From Streptomyces sennicomposti (GTDB lineage: Bacteria > Actinomycetota > Actinomycetes > Streptomycetales > Streptomycetaceae), in NCBI RefSeq assembly GCF_019890635.1, contig NZ_JAIOAB010000008.1, forward strand, positions 99,009-163,008: a stretch of DNA of 64,000 nt, in the 5' to 3' direction. The notes below the pieces were generated by a model that was not told where the DNA came from, ran no database searches, and saw nothing but the letters and a program-made list of their open reading frames with translations. This document shows, piece after piece, positions 1 through 9,241 of the stretch. A program made the translations under genes and the position numbers. The stretch's first letter is position 1; each line of letters begins with the position of its first letter.

Positions 1-15
1 CACCGAGAACACAGA

Positions 16-41
16 GAGCACCGAGCACCGAGCACCGAGCA
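16..41. repeat. 7-bp tandem repeat GAGCACC, about 3.7 copies
   Basis: Three full copies of GAGCACC and a partial fourth lie just before the AAAAGGGG ribosome-binding sequence of the PucR-type regulator. The array is in the 5' untranslated or promoter region of that gene, so copy-number change could alter spacing. No function is known to me. Confidence 0.6.
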
Positions 42-57
42 AAAGGGGAACGTCGCC

Positions 58-1665
58 ATGACCATCTCCTCGGACCGCCCCCTGACCGCCCCGCAACTCC
101 CCGCCGCCGTCCCGCGCCTGCCCGAACCCGCCCTGTCCGTACGGCAGGTGCTCGCCCTGGAACGGGTGCTCGCCGGCGAACCCGAGGTGGTGGCCGGAGC
201 CGGCCGGCTCGACCAGCCGGTGCGCTGGGTGCACGTCGCCGAGGCGGCCGACGTCGGCGTGATGCTCAGCGGCGGCGAGATGGTGCTCACCACCGGGGTG
301 CTGCTCGCCGGCGACGAGGAGAAGCAGGCCGAGTACATCCGCTCCCTGCACCGGGCGGAGGCCGCGGCCGTCGTCCTCGGACTCGGCCGGGCCTTCCCCA
401 CCCCGCCGGAGGTGATGCGCCGGGCCGCCGAACGCTGCGGACTGCCCCTGGTGGTGCTGCACCGGCCGTTCCCCTTCGCGGAGTTGACCGAGGAGGTGCA
501 GTCCCGGCTGGTGCGCCGCAAGTACGCCGCCGTCAGCCTGTCGGAGGCCGTACGCACCGCGCTCACCGCCCTCATCACTGCGGGCGCCCCGCTGCAGGCG
601 CTGCTGGACGAGATCGCCCAGCACACCGCCTGCCCCGTCGTCGTCACCAACCTCGCCCACCGCGTCCTGGCCACGGCGGGGGAGCGGTCGGCGGTGGAGG
701 ACGTGCTGCGCGACTGGGAGCGCATCGCCCGGCAGGCCGGCGGCAGCGAGGGCGACGGCTGGATCCGCGCCGAACTCGGCGGGCGCGGCGAGCGATGGGG
801 CCGGCTCGTGCTGTGCGGCCACCGCGGCGACACCGCCACCGGACGGCTGCTCGCCGACCGGGCCGCCGAGGCCCTCGTCCTGCACCGCATGCTCGGCGGC
901 GCCGCCGGCCGCACCTGGGAGGAGCAGTCCGCGCAGAGCCTGCTCACCGACCTGGCCGGGGGCGCCGTACCGGCCCGGCAACTGCTGCCGAGGGCGCGGG
1001 CCGCCGGACTCCCGGTCAACCGGCGGGCGTTCGTGCCGCTGGTCGTCCACGACGCCGACCCCGCCGAAGTCGACCGGCTGCTGCGCCTGCTGGGACTGAC
1101 CGGACTGGTCGCCGAACTCACCGAGGGCGTCACCGCCGTCCTGCTCAGCCTCGCCCGCGACCAGGACGCCGACGCCCTCGCCGGGCACTTCGCCGTCCGG
1201 CTGCGCGAGGCGCCCGCGGCGGCCGGGACGGTCGTCGCCGCCGCGGACGCCCGCACCTGCTGGGACGACGTGCCCGCCGGGCTGCGCGAGGCCCGGCACG
1301 TCGCCGACGCCGTCGCCGGGTCCGCCGCCGCCCTCGACCTGCCGCCCGTGGTCCGCCTCAGGGACGTCCATCTGCGCGGGCTGATCCGGCTGCTGCGCGA
1401 GAACCCGCATGTGCAGTCCTTCGCCGAACGGGAGCTGGACGGGCTGCTGTGCGACGCCGGACAGGACCTGCTGGACGTCCTGCGCACCTATCTCGCCACC
1501 GGCCGCAACAAGTCCCGCACCGCGCAGCTCCACCATGTCTCCCGGCCCGCGCTCTACCGCCGTCTGGAGGCCATACAGGGCCGCCTCAACGTGGACCTCG
1601 ACGACTTCGAACAGGCCGCCTCCGTGCACATAGCCCTCCTCGCGCACGACGCGCAACAGCAGTGA
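58..1665 (+). CDS. PucR family transcriptional regulator
   Basis: A 535-residue regulator of the PucR type. Residues about 30-160 match the purine-catabolism N-terminal domain, recognisable by the GGEMVLTTG-type segment. The C-terminus (about 470-530) is the PucR helix-turn-helix, with LLDVLRTYLATGRNKSRTA and VSRPALYRRL. Family members sense a purine or pyrimidine breakdown metabolite and control nucleobase catabolic genes. It is followed, on the same strand, by a pyrimidine/hydantoin degradation operon, so that operon is the likely target. The ATG is preceded by AAAAGGGG at normal spacing. The ligand is not evident from sequence. Confidence 0.92.
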   Translation: MTISSDRPLTAPQLPAAVPRLPEPALSVRQVLALERVLAGEPEVVAGAGRLDQPVRWVHVAEAADVGVMLSGGEMVLTTGVLLAGDEEKQAEYIRSLHRAEAAAVVLGLGRAFPTPPEVMRRAAERCGLPLVVLHRPFPFAELTEEVQSRLVRRKYAAVSLSEAVRTALTALITAGAPLQALLDEIAQHTACPVVVTNLAHRVLATAGERSAVEDVLRDWERIARQAGGSEGDGWIRAELGGRGERWGRLVLCGHRGDTATGRLLADRAAEALVLHRMLGGAAGRTWEEQSAQSLLTDLAGGAVPARQLLPRARAAGLPVNRRAFVPLVVHDADPAEVDRLLRLLGLTGLVAELTEGVTAVLLSLARDQDADALAGHFAVRLREAPAAAGTVVAAADARTCWDDVPAGLREARHVADAVAGSAAALDLPPVVRLRDVHLRGLIRLLRENPHVQSFAERELDGLLCDAGQDLLDVLRTYLATGRNKSRTAQLHHVSRPALYRRLEAIQGRLNVDLDDFEQAASVHIALLAHDAQQQ

Positions 1666-1692
1666 AACCCGCGACCACCTGGCGAAACACCG

Positions 1693-1754
1693 GTGACACA
1701 GGGGACGGGGCCGCAGTGACACGGTGACACGCCGCACCCCGGCGGACGTGACAC
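1693..1754 (+). promoter_or_regulatory. Fourfold direct repeat GTGACAC before the pyrimidine operon
   Basis: Four exact copies of GTGACAC start at 1693, 1716, 1724 and 1748, all in the same orientation, within the 159-base gap between the PucR-type gene and the beta-ureidopropionase gene. Four copies of a 7-mer in 62 bases is far above chance and suggests an operator array, most simply for the adjacent PucR-type regulator. Seen in sequence; the protein partner is inferred. Confidence 0.55.
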
Positions 1755-1824
1755 CGTGCACCTCGAAGCGGCCCCCACGCCTTCCCTACGCTCACCGCAC
1801 ACCGATCGAGCAGCGGAGGTCCCG

Positions 1825-2667
1825 ATGAGCCGAGTGATCCGAGCCGCCGTCTTCCAGACCGCCTGGACCGGCGACAAGGAGTCCATGATCCGCCGCCATG
1901 AGCAGGCGGTCCGCGACGCCGCCGCCCAGGGCGCCCAAGTCCTCTGCTTCCAGGAGCTCTTCTACGGCCCCTACTTCTGCCAGGTGCAGGACCCCGCCTT
2001 CTACGAGTACGCCGAGCAGATCCCCGAGGGCCCGATCACCCGGCGCTTCCAGGCCCTCGCCCGCGAACTGGGGATCGTCCTCGTACTGCCGATGTACGAG
2101 GAGGAGCAGCCCGGCGTCCTCTACAACACCGCCGCCGTCATCGACGCCGACGGCAGCTACCTCGGCAAGTACCGCAAGACCCACATCCCCCAAGTGCGGG
2201 GATTCTGGGAGAAGTTCTACTTCCGCCCCGGCAACAGCGGCTGGCCCGTCTTCGACACCGCCGTCGGCAAGGTCGGCGTCTACATCTGCTACGACCGCCA
2301 CTTCCCCGAGGGCTGGCGGGCGTTGGGCCTGGCCGGCGCCGAGATCGTCTTCAACCCGTCGGCCACCAGCCGGGGCCTGTCCGGCTACCTGTGGCAGCTG
2401 GAGCAGCCGGCCGCGGCCGCCGCCAACGAGTACTTCGTCGGCGCGATCAACCGCGTCGGCGTCGAGGACCTCGGCGACAACGACTTCTACGGCACGTCGT
2501 ACTTCGTGGACCCGGAGGCGCAGTTCGTCGGCGAGGTGGCCGGCGACAAGGAGAGCGAACTGGTGGTGCGCGACCTGGACCTCGCCAAGCTCCGCGAGGT
2601 CCGCGACCGCTGGCAGTTCTACCGCGACCGCGCCCCGGGCACGTACGGCCCGCTGACCGCGCCGTAA
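1825..2667 (+). CDS. Nitrilase-superfamily hydrolase, beta-ureidopropionase type
   Basis: A 280-residue carbon-nitrogen hydrolase. The expected Glu-Lys-Cys triad is visible as E44 (CFQELFYGPYF), K118 (KYRKTHIPQ) and C155 (VYICYDRHFPEG). Beta-ureidopropionase (N-carbamoyl-beta-alanine amidohydrolase) does the third step of reductive pyrimidine breakdown, releasing CO2 and ammonia; N-carbamoyl-amino-acid amidohydrolase is the main alternative. The start at 1825 is chosen over an upstream ATG at 1756 because GGAGGT sits four bases before it and the protein then begins with the family-typical beta strand. The next gene encodes the preceding pathway step. Confidence 0.9.
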   Translation: MSRVIRAAVFQTAWTGDKESMIRRHEQAVRDAAAQGAQVLCFQELFYGPYFCQVQDPAFYEYAEQIPEGPITRRFQALARELGIVLVLPMYEEEQPGVLYNTAAVIDADGSYLGKYRKTHIPQVRGFWEKFYFRPGNSGWPVFDTAVGKVGVYICYDRHFPEGWRALGLAGAEIVFNPSATSRGLSGYLWQLEQPAAAAANEYFVGAINRVGVEDLGDNDFYGTSYFVDPEAQFVGEVAGDKESELVVRDLDLAKLREVRDRWQFYRDRAPGTYGPLTAP

Positions 2668-2718
2668 CGGAACCCCGGCCACCGACGACTCCCAGCCGAC
2701 GACGAACGAGAGGCCCTC

Positions 2719-4122
2719 ATGAGCCGCCGTACAGCCATCCGCGGCGGTCTCGTCATCACCGCATCCGACGAGATCCACGCCGACATCCTCATCGAGGACG
2801 GCCGCATCGCCGCCCTCGCCGCCACCGGCACACCCGCCGCCGAGGCCTTCACCGCCGAGCACACCATCGACGCCACCGGGAAGTACGTGATCCCGGGCGG
2901 CGTGGACGGACACACCCACATGGAGATGCCGTTCGGCGGCACCTACGCCTCCGACACCTTCGAGACCGGCACCCGCGCCGCCGCCTGGGGCGGCACGACC
3001 ACCATCGTGGACTTCGCCATCCAGTCCAAGGGCGGGGCCCTGCGCGAGGGCCTGGACGCCTGGCACGCCAAGGCCGAGGGCAACTGCGCCATCGACTACG
3101 GCTTCCACATGATCGTCTCCGACGTCACCGAGGAGACGCTGAAGGAGATGGACCTCCTGGTGGAGGAGGGGGTGACCTCCTTCAAACAGTTCATGGCGTA
3201 CCCGGGCGTGTTCTACTCCGACGACGGGCAGATCCTGCGCGCCATGCAGCAGGCCGCCGGCAACGGCGGGCTGATCATGATGCACGCCGAGAACGGCATC
3301 GCCATCGACGTCCTGGTCGAGCAGGCCCTCGCCCGCGGCGAGACCGACCCGCGTTACCACGGCGAGGTCCGCAAGGCCCTGCTGGAGGCCGAGGCCACCC
3401 ACCGGGCGATCCGGCTCGCGCAGGTGGCGGGCGCGCCGCTGTACGTGGTGCACGTCTCGGCCCGCGAGGCGGTGGCCGAACTGGCCAGGGCGCGCGACGA
3501 CGGGCTGCCCGTCTTCGGCGAGACCTGTCCGCAGTACCTGTTCCTGTCCACCGACAACCTCGCCGAACCCGGCTTCGAGGGCGCGAAATACGTGTGCAGC
3601 ACACCCCTGCGCCCACAGGACCACCAGGCGGCCCTGTGGCAGGGGCTGAGGACCAACGACCTCCAGGTGGTCTCCACCGACCACTGCCCCTTCTGCTTCA
3701 GCGGCCAGAAGGAGCTGGGCCGCGGCGACTTCTCCAAGATCCCCAACGGGCTGCCGGGGGTGGAGAACCGTATGGACCTGCTCCACCAGGCCGTCGTGGA
3801 CGGCCACATCTCGCGCCGCCGCTGGATCGAGATCGCCTGCGCCACCCCGGCCCGGATGTTCGGCCTCTACCCGAAGAAGGGCACCATCGCCCCCGGCGCC
3901 GACGCCGACGTGGTCGTCTACGACCCGCACGCCGAGCAGATCCTGTCCGCCGAGACCCACCACATGAACGTCGACTACTCGGCCTACGAGGGCCGGCGGA
4001 TCACCGGCCGGGTGGAGACCGTGCTCTCGCGCGGCGAGGCCGTCGTCACCGAGCGGGAGTACACCGGACGCGCCGGCCACGGCGTCTACACCCCCCGCGC
4101 CACCTGCCAGTACCTCGACTAG
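2719..4122 (+). CDS. hydA: Dihydropyrimidinase (D-hydantoinase)
   Basis: A 467-residue amidohydrolase that opens the ring of dihydrouracil, dihydrothymine or 5-substituted hydantoins. The HxH metal ligands are H65 and H67 (DGHTHMEMPFGG), and K156 in TSFKQFMAYPG is the lysine that is carboxylated to bridge the two metals in this family. STDHCPFCF and the C-terminal NVDYSAYEG-type segment are also family hallmarks. Length is standard. It lies 51 bases after the beta-ureidopropionase gene and 11 bases before the LLM oxidoreductase gene, so all three are probably cotranscribed. Confidence 0.95.
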   Translation: MSRRTAIRGGLVITASDEIHADILIEDGRIAALAATGTPAAEAFTAEHTIDATGKYVIPGGVDGHTHMEMPFGGTYASDTFETGTRAAAWGGTTTIVDFAIQSKGGALREGLDAWHAKAEGNCAIDYGFHMIVSDVTEETLKEMDLLVEEGVTSFKQFMAYPGVFYSDDGQILRAMQQAAGNGGLIMMHAENGIAIDVLVEQALARGETDPRYHGEVRKALLEAEATHRAIRLAQVAGAPLYVVHVSAREAVAELARARDDGLPVFGETCPQYLFLSTDNLAEPGFEGAKYVCSTPLRPQDHQAALWQGLRTNDLQVVSTDHCPFCFSGQKELGRGDFSKIPNGLPGVENRMDLLHQAVVDGHISRRRWIEIACATPARMFGLYPKKGTIAPGADADVVVYDPHAEQILSAETHHMNVDYSAYEGRRITGRVETVLSRGEAVVTEREYTGRAGHGVYTPRATCQYLD

Positions 4123-4133
4123 GAGCGCCGCCC

Positions 4134-5156
4134 ATGGACTTCGGACTCGTCCTGCAGACCGACCCGCCGGCCTCGCGCGTCGTCGAGCTGATGCAGCGCG
4201 CCGAACGCAACGGCTTCCGCTACGGCTGGACCTTCGACTCCGCCGTGCTGTGGCAGGAACCGTTCGTCATCTACAGCCAGATCCTCGCCCAGACCGAGCG
4301 CCTGACGGTCGGCCCGATGGTCACCAACCCGGGCACCCGCACCTGGGAGGTCACCGCCTCCACCTTCGCCACCCTCAACGACATGTTCGGCAACCGCACC
4401 GTCTGCGGCATCGGCCGCGGCGACTCCGCCATGCGCGTGGCCGGCCGCAAACCCAACACGCTCGCCCGGATCAGCGAGGCCATGAAGGTCATCCGGGCCC
4501 TCGGCCGGGGCGAGGAGGCCGACCTCGGCGGCGGCGCGGTGGTGAAGTTCCCCTGGGTGCGGCCGGGCGCCCACCTCCCCGTCTGGATGGCCGCGTACGG
4601 GCCCAAGGCGCTGAAGATGACCGGCGAGGAGGCCGACGGTTTCATCCTCCAGCTCGCCGACCTCTATCTCACCGAGTACATGGTCAAGGCGGTCAAGGAC
4701 GCCGCCGCGCAGGCCGGACGGGACCCGGCCGAGGTGACGATCTGCGTCGCCGCGCCCGCCTACGTCACCGCCGACGACTCGCCCGAGGCGCTCGCCCACG
4801 CCCGCGAGCAGTGCCGCTGGTTCGGCGGCATGGTCGGCAACCACGTCGCCGACCTCGTCTCCCGCTACGGCGAGCACTCGGCCGCCGTGCCCGACGAACT
4901 GACCGCGTACATCAAGGCCCGCCAGGGCTACGACTACGCCCACCACGGGCGCAGCGGCAACCCGGACACCCAGTTCGTGCCCGACGAGATCGTCGACCGG
5001 TTCTGCCTGATCGGACCGGTCGAGGCGCACATCGAGAAGCTGACCGCGCTGCGCGAGCTGGGTGTGGACCAGTTCGCCGTGTACGCCATGCACGACGCGC
5101 GCGAAGCAGTGATCGACGCGTACGGCCGCGAGGTCATTCCCGTCGTCAACCCCTGA
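4134..5156 (+). CDS. LLM-class flavin oxidoreductase, F420-dependent type (TIGR03842-like)
   Basis: A 340-residue luciferase-like TIM-barrel protein starting MDFGLVLQTDPPASRVVELM. The fold and the conserved TVGPMVTNPGTR and GIGRGDSAMR segments match the luciferase-like subgroup that often uses cofactor F420. I place it in the TIGR03842 group by recollection of its usual position beside dihydropyrimidinase. Its substrate is unknown. Only 11 bases separate it from hydA, so it is part of the pyrimidine operon. It could supply a ring oxidation or reduction step not otherwise encoded here, but that is inference. Confidence 0.88.
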   Translation: MDFGLVLQTDPPASRVVELMQRAERNGFRYGWTFDSAVLWQEPFVIYSQILAQTERLTVGPMVTNPGTRTWEVTASTFATLNDMFGNRTVCGIGRGDSAMRVAGRKPNTLARISEAMKVIRALGRGEEADLGGGAVVKFPWVRPGAHLPVWMAAYGPKALKMTGEEADGFILQLADLYLTEYMVKAVKDAAAQAGRDPAEVTICVAAPAYVTADDSPEALAHAREQCRWFGGMVGNHVADLVSRYGEHSAAVPDELTAYIKARQGYDYAHHGRSGNPDTQFVPDEIVDRFCLIGPVEAHIEKLTALRELGVDQFAVYAMHDAREAVIDAYGREVIPVVNP

Positions 5157-5186
5157 ACCACCGGTCCCGATCCGATTGGGCTGCCC

Positions 5187-6719
<1,533 letters not shown>

Positions 6720-6747
6720 CCGGCGGACTCGGCGAAGCGCGGCCGGA

Positions 6748-6785
6748 GGAGGCGGTGACCCTGAGGACGGAGGGCCACCGCCTCC
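6748..6785. terminator. Possible intrinsic terminator between convergent genes
   Basis: A perfect 10-bp inverted repeat, GGAGGCGGTG paired with CACCGCCTCC, with an 18-base loop. It lies between the end of the NCS1 permease gene and the converging DUF3558-type gene. There is no T-run, as is common in Streptomyces. Confidence 0.4.
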
Positions 6786-6880
6786 CCGCACGTCCCGCCC
6801 GGCCCGGGGCCGCACGGCCGAGCCCCGTGCCGGGCCGTACGGCCGACACAGGTCCCGTACCGGAACCTCAGCCCTGGCCC

Positions 6881-7576
6881 TCAGCCCTGGGTCTGCCCCA
6901 GCGCGGCCACGGCCTCCTTGGCGGCCTTGATGGCGCCCTTGTTGATCTCGTCGGTGTCCGGCGCCTTCTTCGTCTCGAAGTCGCTGCCGTTGTACGTGAC
7001 CACCACCAGCGCGTTCGCGACGCGCGCCAGCACCACGCCCTCCCGGGTCTGCTGCTTGTCCTCGGTGGTCAGGTTCACCACCGAGTACGCCTCGTCGCCG
7101 AGCCCGGGGACCGCCCCGCCGCCGCTCTTCTCGGCGGTGCGCTGCTGATAGGAGGTGCGCGCCGCGTCCGTGGTCCGCATGATCTCGAACGACACGTCGA
7201 GCCAGCGGTAGTCGTAGCCCTTGAGCGCGTTCCACGAGCAGGTGCGGCGCACCTTCTCGTCGGTCGACGGGATCTCCTTGCCCGCCGACTTCGCCCCCGG
7301 CACCAGGGAGGTGACGGTCTTGGCGGCGACGGCCGCGCACGGCTGCGGCGCGGACGCGTAGACCGGGGCCGCCGCGCTCGCCGAGGGCGCGCCGCTGGGA
7401 CCGGCGCCGGCCGACGACGAGGCGTCGGCCGTCCGGGTCTCCTGCGCGGCGGCCCGCCCGCCGTCGGCCGGCGACGCCGCGAACGGCCCGGACGTCAGCG
7501 CCCACCCCGTGCAGGCGAGGACGAGGACCGGGCTGAGCCGCGCGGTGAGCGCGAGCGGCAGGGGGAATTCACGCAC
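6881..7576 (-). CDS. DUF3558-like lipoprotein
   Basis: A protein of about 231 residues if translated from the GTG at 7576, which has a GAGAAG ribosome-binding sequence eight bases upstream. The N-terminus is hydrophobic and ends in VLAC, a plausible lipobox, so this is probably an exported lipoprotein. After an Ala/Ser/Pro-rich linker, the region from about residue 90 onward, with two cysteines and TSYQQRTAEKSGG, resembles the DUF3558 family of actinobacterial surface proteins. An in-frame ATG at 7648 would add 24 residues in front of the signal and is less likely. Function unknown. Confidence 0.7.
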   Translation of the reverse strand: MREFPLPLALTARLSPVLVLACTGWALTSGPFAASPADGGRAAAQETRTADASSSAGAGPSGAPSASAAAPVYASAPQPCAAVAAKTVTSLVPGAKSAGKEIPSTDEKVRRTCSWNALKGYDYRWLDVSFEIMRTTDAARTSYQQRTAEKSGGGAVPGLGDEAYSVVNLTTEDKQQTREGVVLARVANALVVVTYNGSDFETKKAPDTDEINKGAIKAAKEAVAALGQTQG

Positions 7577-7784
7577 GGCGCACTTCTCGTGTGGGGGACG
7601 GACGAAGCGGAGGGCGTCCACACTGTGGACGGTGGACGCCAGTGTCACACGAGTACCTGTGGGGCGGAAGTGCCAACTCGCTCCGTACCCGGACGATCAC
7701 GCGCCCCCGCCGCCGAAGCGAAGTTCGTCCCCCTGTGTCCGGCGGGCGGACCCGTCCCGCGCGCTCGCGGCGGGGCGCGGACCT

Positions 7785-8073
7785 CGATGTCCTCAGCAAC
7801 GGTGCCATCGGCACCGAGGACTCGGCCGACGCCTTCCTCGGCAGCTACACCGCCAAGGGGCGGATCGAGTCGATCGACAAGAAGGAAGGGACGGTGACAC
7901 TGCATTTCACCGCCCAGAACCAGTCCGACTGGAATTCCGCGACGCACCTCATTCCGCGTTCGATCAACCCCTTCGTCGAAAGCACCTTCGGCGCCGCCGT
8001 GCACGAGAGTTTCTCCTGGGAAGAGAAATGGCCGCTCTACAAATGCGTGAGCTATTCGGAATGGCTCCAGTAA
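7785..8073 (+). pseudogene. 5'-truncated remnant of a hypothetical protein gene
   Basis: About 95 residues ending KWPLYKCVSYSEWLQ read like a genuine protein, with normal amino-acid composition and good codon use from about the DVLSNGAIGTEDSADAF segment onward. The same frame stays open upstream to an ATG at 7591, but that part is arginine-rich and non-protein-like, and there is no credible start near the conserved part. I therefore read it as the C-terminal piece of a gene whose front has been lost. Local G+C is slightly lower than in neighbours. A strong hairpin follows it, as after a real gene. Confidence 0.5.
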
Positions 8074-8088
8074 CCGCTTGACCGGGGT

Positions 8089-8120
8089 TCGGGGGGAGCC
8101 CCGCCACGGGCTCCCCCCGA
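8089..8120 (+). terminator. Hairpin terminator
   Basis: A 13-bp perfect stem (TCGGGGGGAGCCC and its complement) with a 6-base loop starts 16 bases after the stop of the truncated gene. It probably ends transcription from that side before the next lipoprotein gene. Confidence 0.65.
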
Positions 8121-8140
8121 TTCGTCAGTAGTGTGAGGGC

Positions 8141-8590
8141 GTGTTGAAAAACATCCTTGGATTCTGCCGGAGAGCCGGCGCGATCGTTGTTCCGCTTCTC
8201 CTGCTGGCCGCCTGTGCCGGGGAGCAGACCTCGAAGGCGACGGTCGCGGACGTCGTCGGCGACTGGCGGGCTTCGGACGGGGAGCAGATCTCCCTGACCG
8301 GCGACCACCGCTTCACCTCGCGCAACCTGGGGGAGAAGAGCGCCGAGTGCCCTTCCGGTGAGAACAGCGGCACCTGGGGTTTCTACGTAGAAGACGGCAA
8401 GAGCGATGCCGTGGTGTCGCAGAAGGCGACTTCCGGCGACTGGATCGGGCTGTCGTTCAAGAGCGATGACCGGCAGGAGTTCTCCTGCTTCGTGGATCTG
8501 GTCGTCGTGGACGGAGGCAAGACCCTGTGCGAGACCGAGGATCCGGACAGCCTCTGCGGCCTCGGCGTCCGCCTCACCCGGAAGGAATGA
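8141..8590 (+). CDS. Hypothetical lipoprotein, about 149 residues
   Basis: It begins with a short basic region and a hydrophobic stretch ending LLAACAG, a good lipobox with the cysteine near residue 25. The mature part (ADVVGDWRASDGEQISLTGDHRFTSRNL) resembles small lipocalin-like or beta-barrel lipoproteins that report 'GxWxxxDGxxIxLxxDGxF' motifs. Four further cysteines could form disulfides. The GTG at 8141 and the TTG at 8144 are both possible starts. Exported; function unknown. Confidence 0.75.
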   Translation: MLKNILGFCRRAGAIVVPLLLLAACAGEQTSKATVADVVGDWRASDGEQISLTGDHRFTSRNLGEKSAECPSGENSGTWGFYVEDGKSDAVVSQKATSGDWIGLSFKSDDRQEFSCFVDLVVVDGGKTLCETEDPDSLCGLGVRLTRKE

Positions 8591-8733
8591 GGCGGCAGGC
8601 TTCGCGATCCTCGACCGAGCCGGCCGGACGCAGGGCGGGGACGACGGCTGCTGCGCGGCCGGGTGTATGGCTGTAACCACGACGACACCCATCCTGGTCC
8701 AGTGCCGCACCAGACTAGAGGTACGCCGCGCTC

Positions 8734-9102
8734 GTGGGCGGCCCGCTGGACGGGCTGCTGCTCGACATCACCGGCTGGCGGCCGGAAGAGACAGACGACG
8801 GCGTCGCCTTGCTGACCGAGCTGGGCCGGTGGCCGGGCGGTCGGGCACTGTACGACCCGGCCCCAGGCGAACCGTGTCCTGTCGGCCCTGGGTGTGCGGA
8901 CGGGCCGACCGGTCAGGAGAAGCGGGCGGCCACCGCCGACGCCCGCTGCAAGCAGCGCACCGGCTACGTCCGCGCGGTGCACGCCGTCGACGTACGCGTC
9001 CAGACCCGTCTCGTCGCCGGGCACCGAGGGGAGCTGGAGCGACAGCGCGCACGCGTCCGGGAAGCGGTCCGCACCGCGCGCGCAGTCCTGGAGTCGCGGT
9101 GA
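8734..9102 (+). CDS. Hypothetical protein, 122 residues
   Basis: The N-terminal GGPLDGLLLDITGWRPEE segment and the ALYDP element look like a small actinobacterial or phage-associated family I have seen only as hypothetical. The C-terminal half is rich in arginine and may form a helix. Third codon positions are strongly G+C, supporting coding. The GTG start has AGAGG about ten bases upstream. No function can be assigned. Confidence 0.5.
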   Translation: MGGPLDGLLLDITGWRPEETDDGVALLTELGRWPGGRALYDPAPGEPCPVGPGCADGPTGQEKRAATADARCKQRTGYVRAVHAVDVRVQTRLVAGHRGELERQRARVREAVRTARAVLESR

Positions 9103-9241
9103 CCGACGGCGCGCACCGCGCGCACCGCGGACCGCCCGGAGCGTCGGCGTCCGCTCCCCGGACCTGGGTAGGTACGTGCGCACCGGGCGAGACACGCGGA
9201 CACCCGGCCGCGGCCACGACACGCGAACCCCGAGGTGACAG

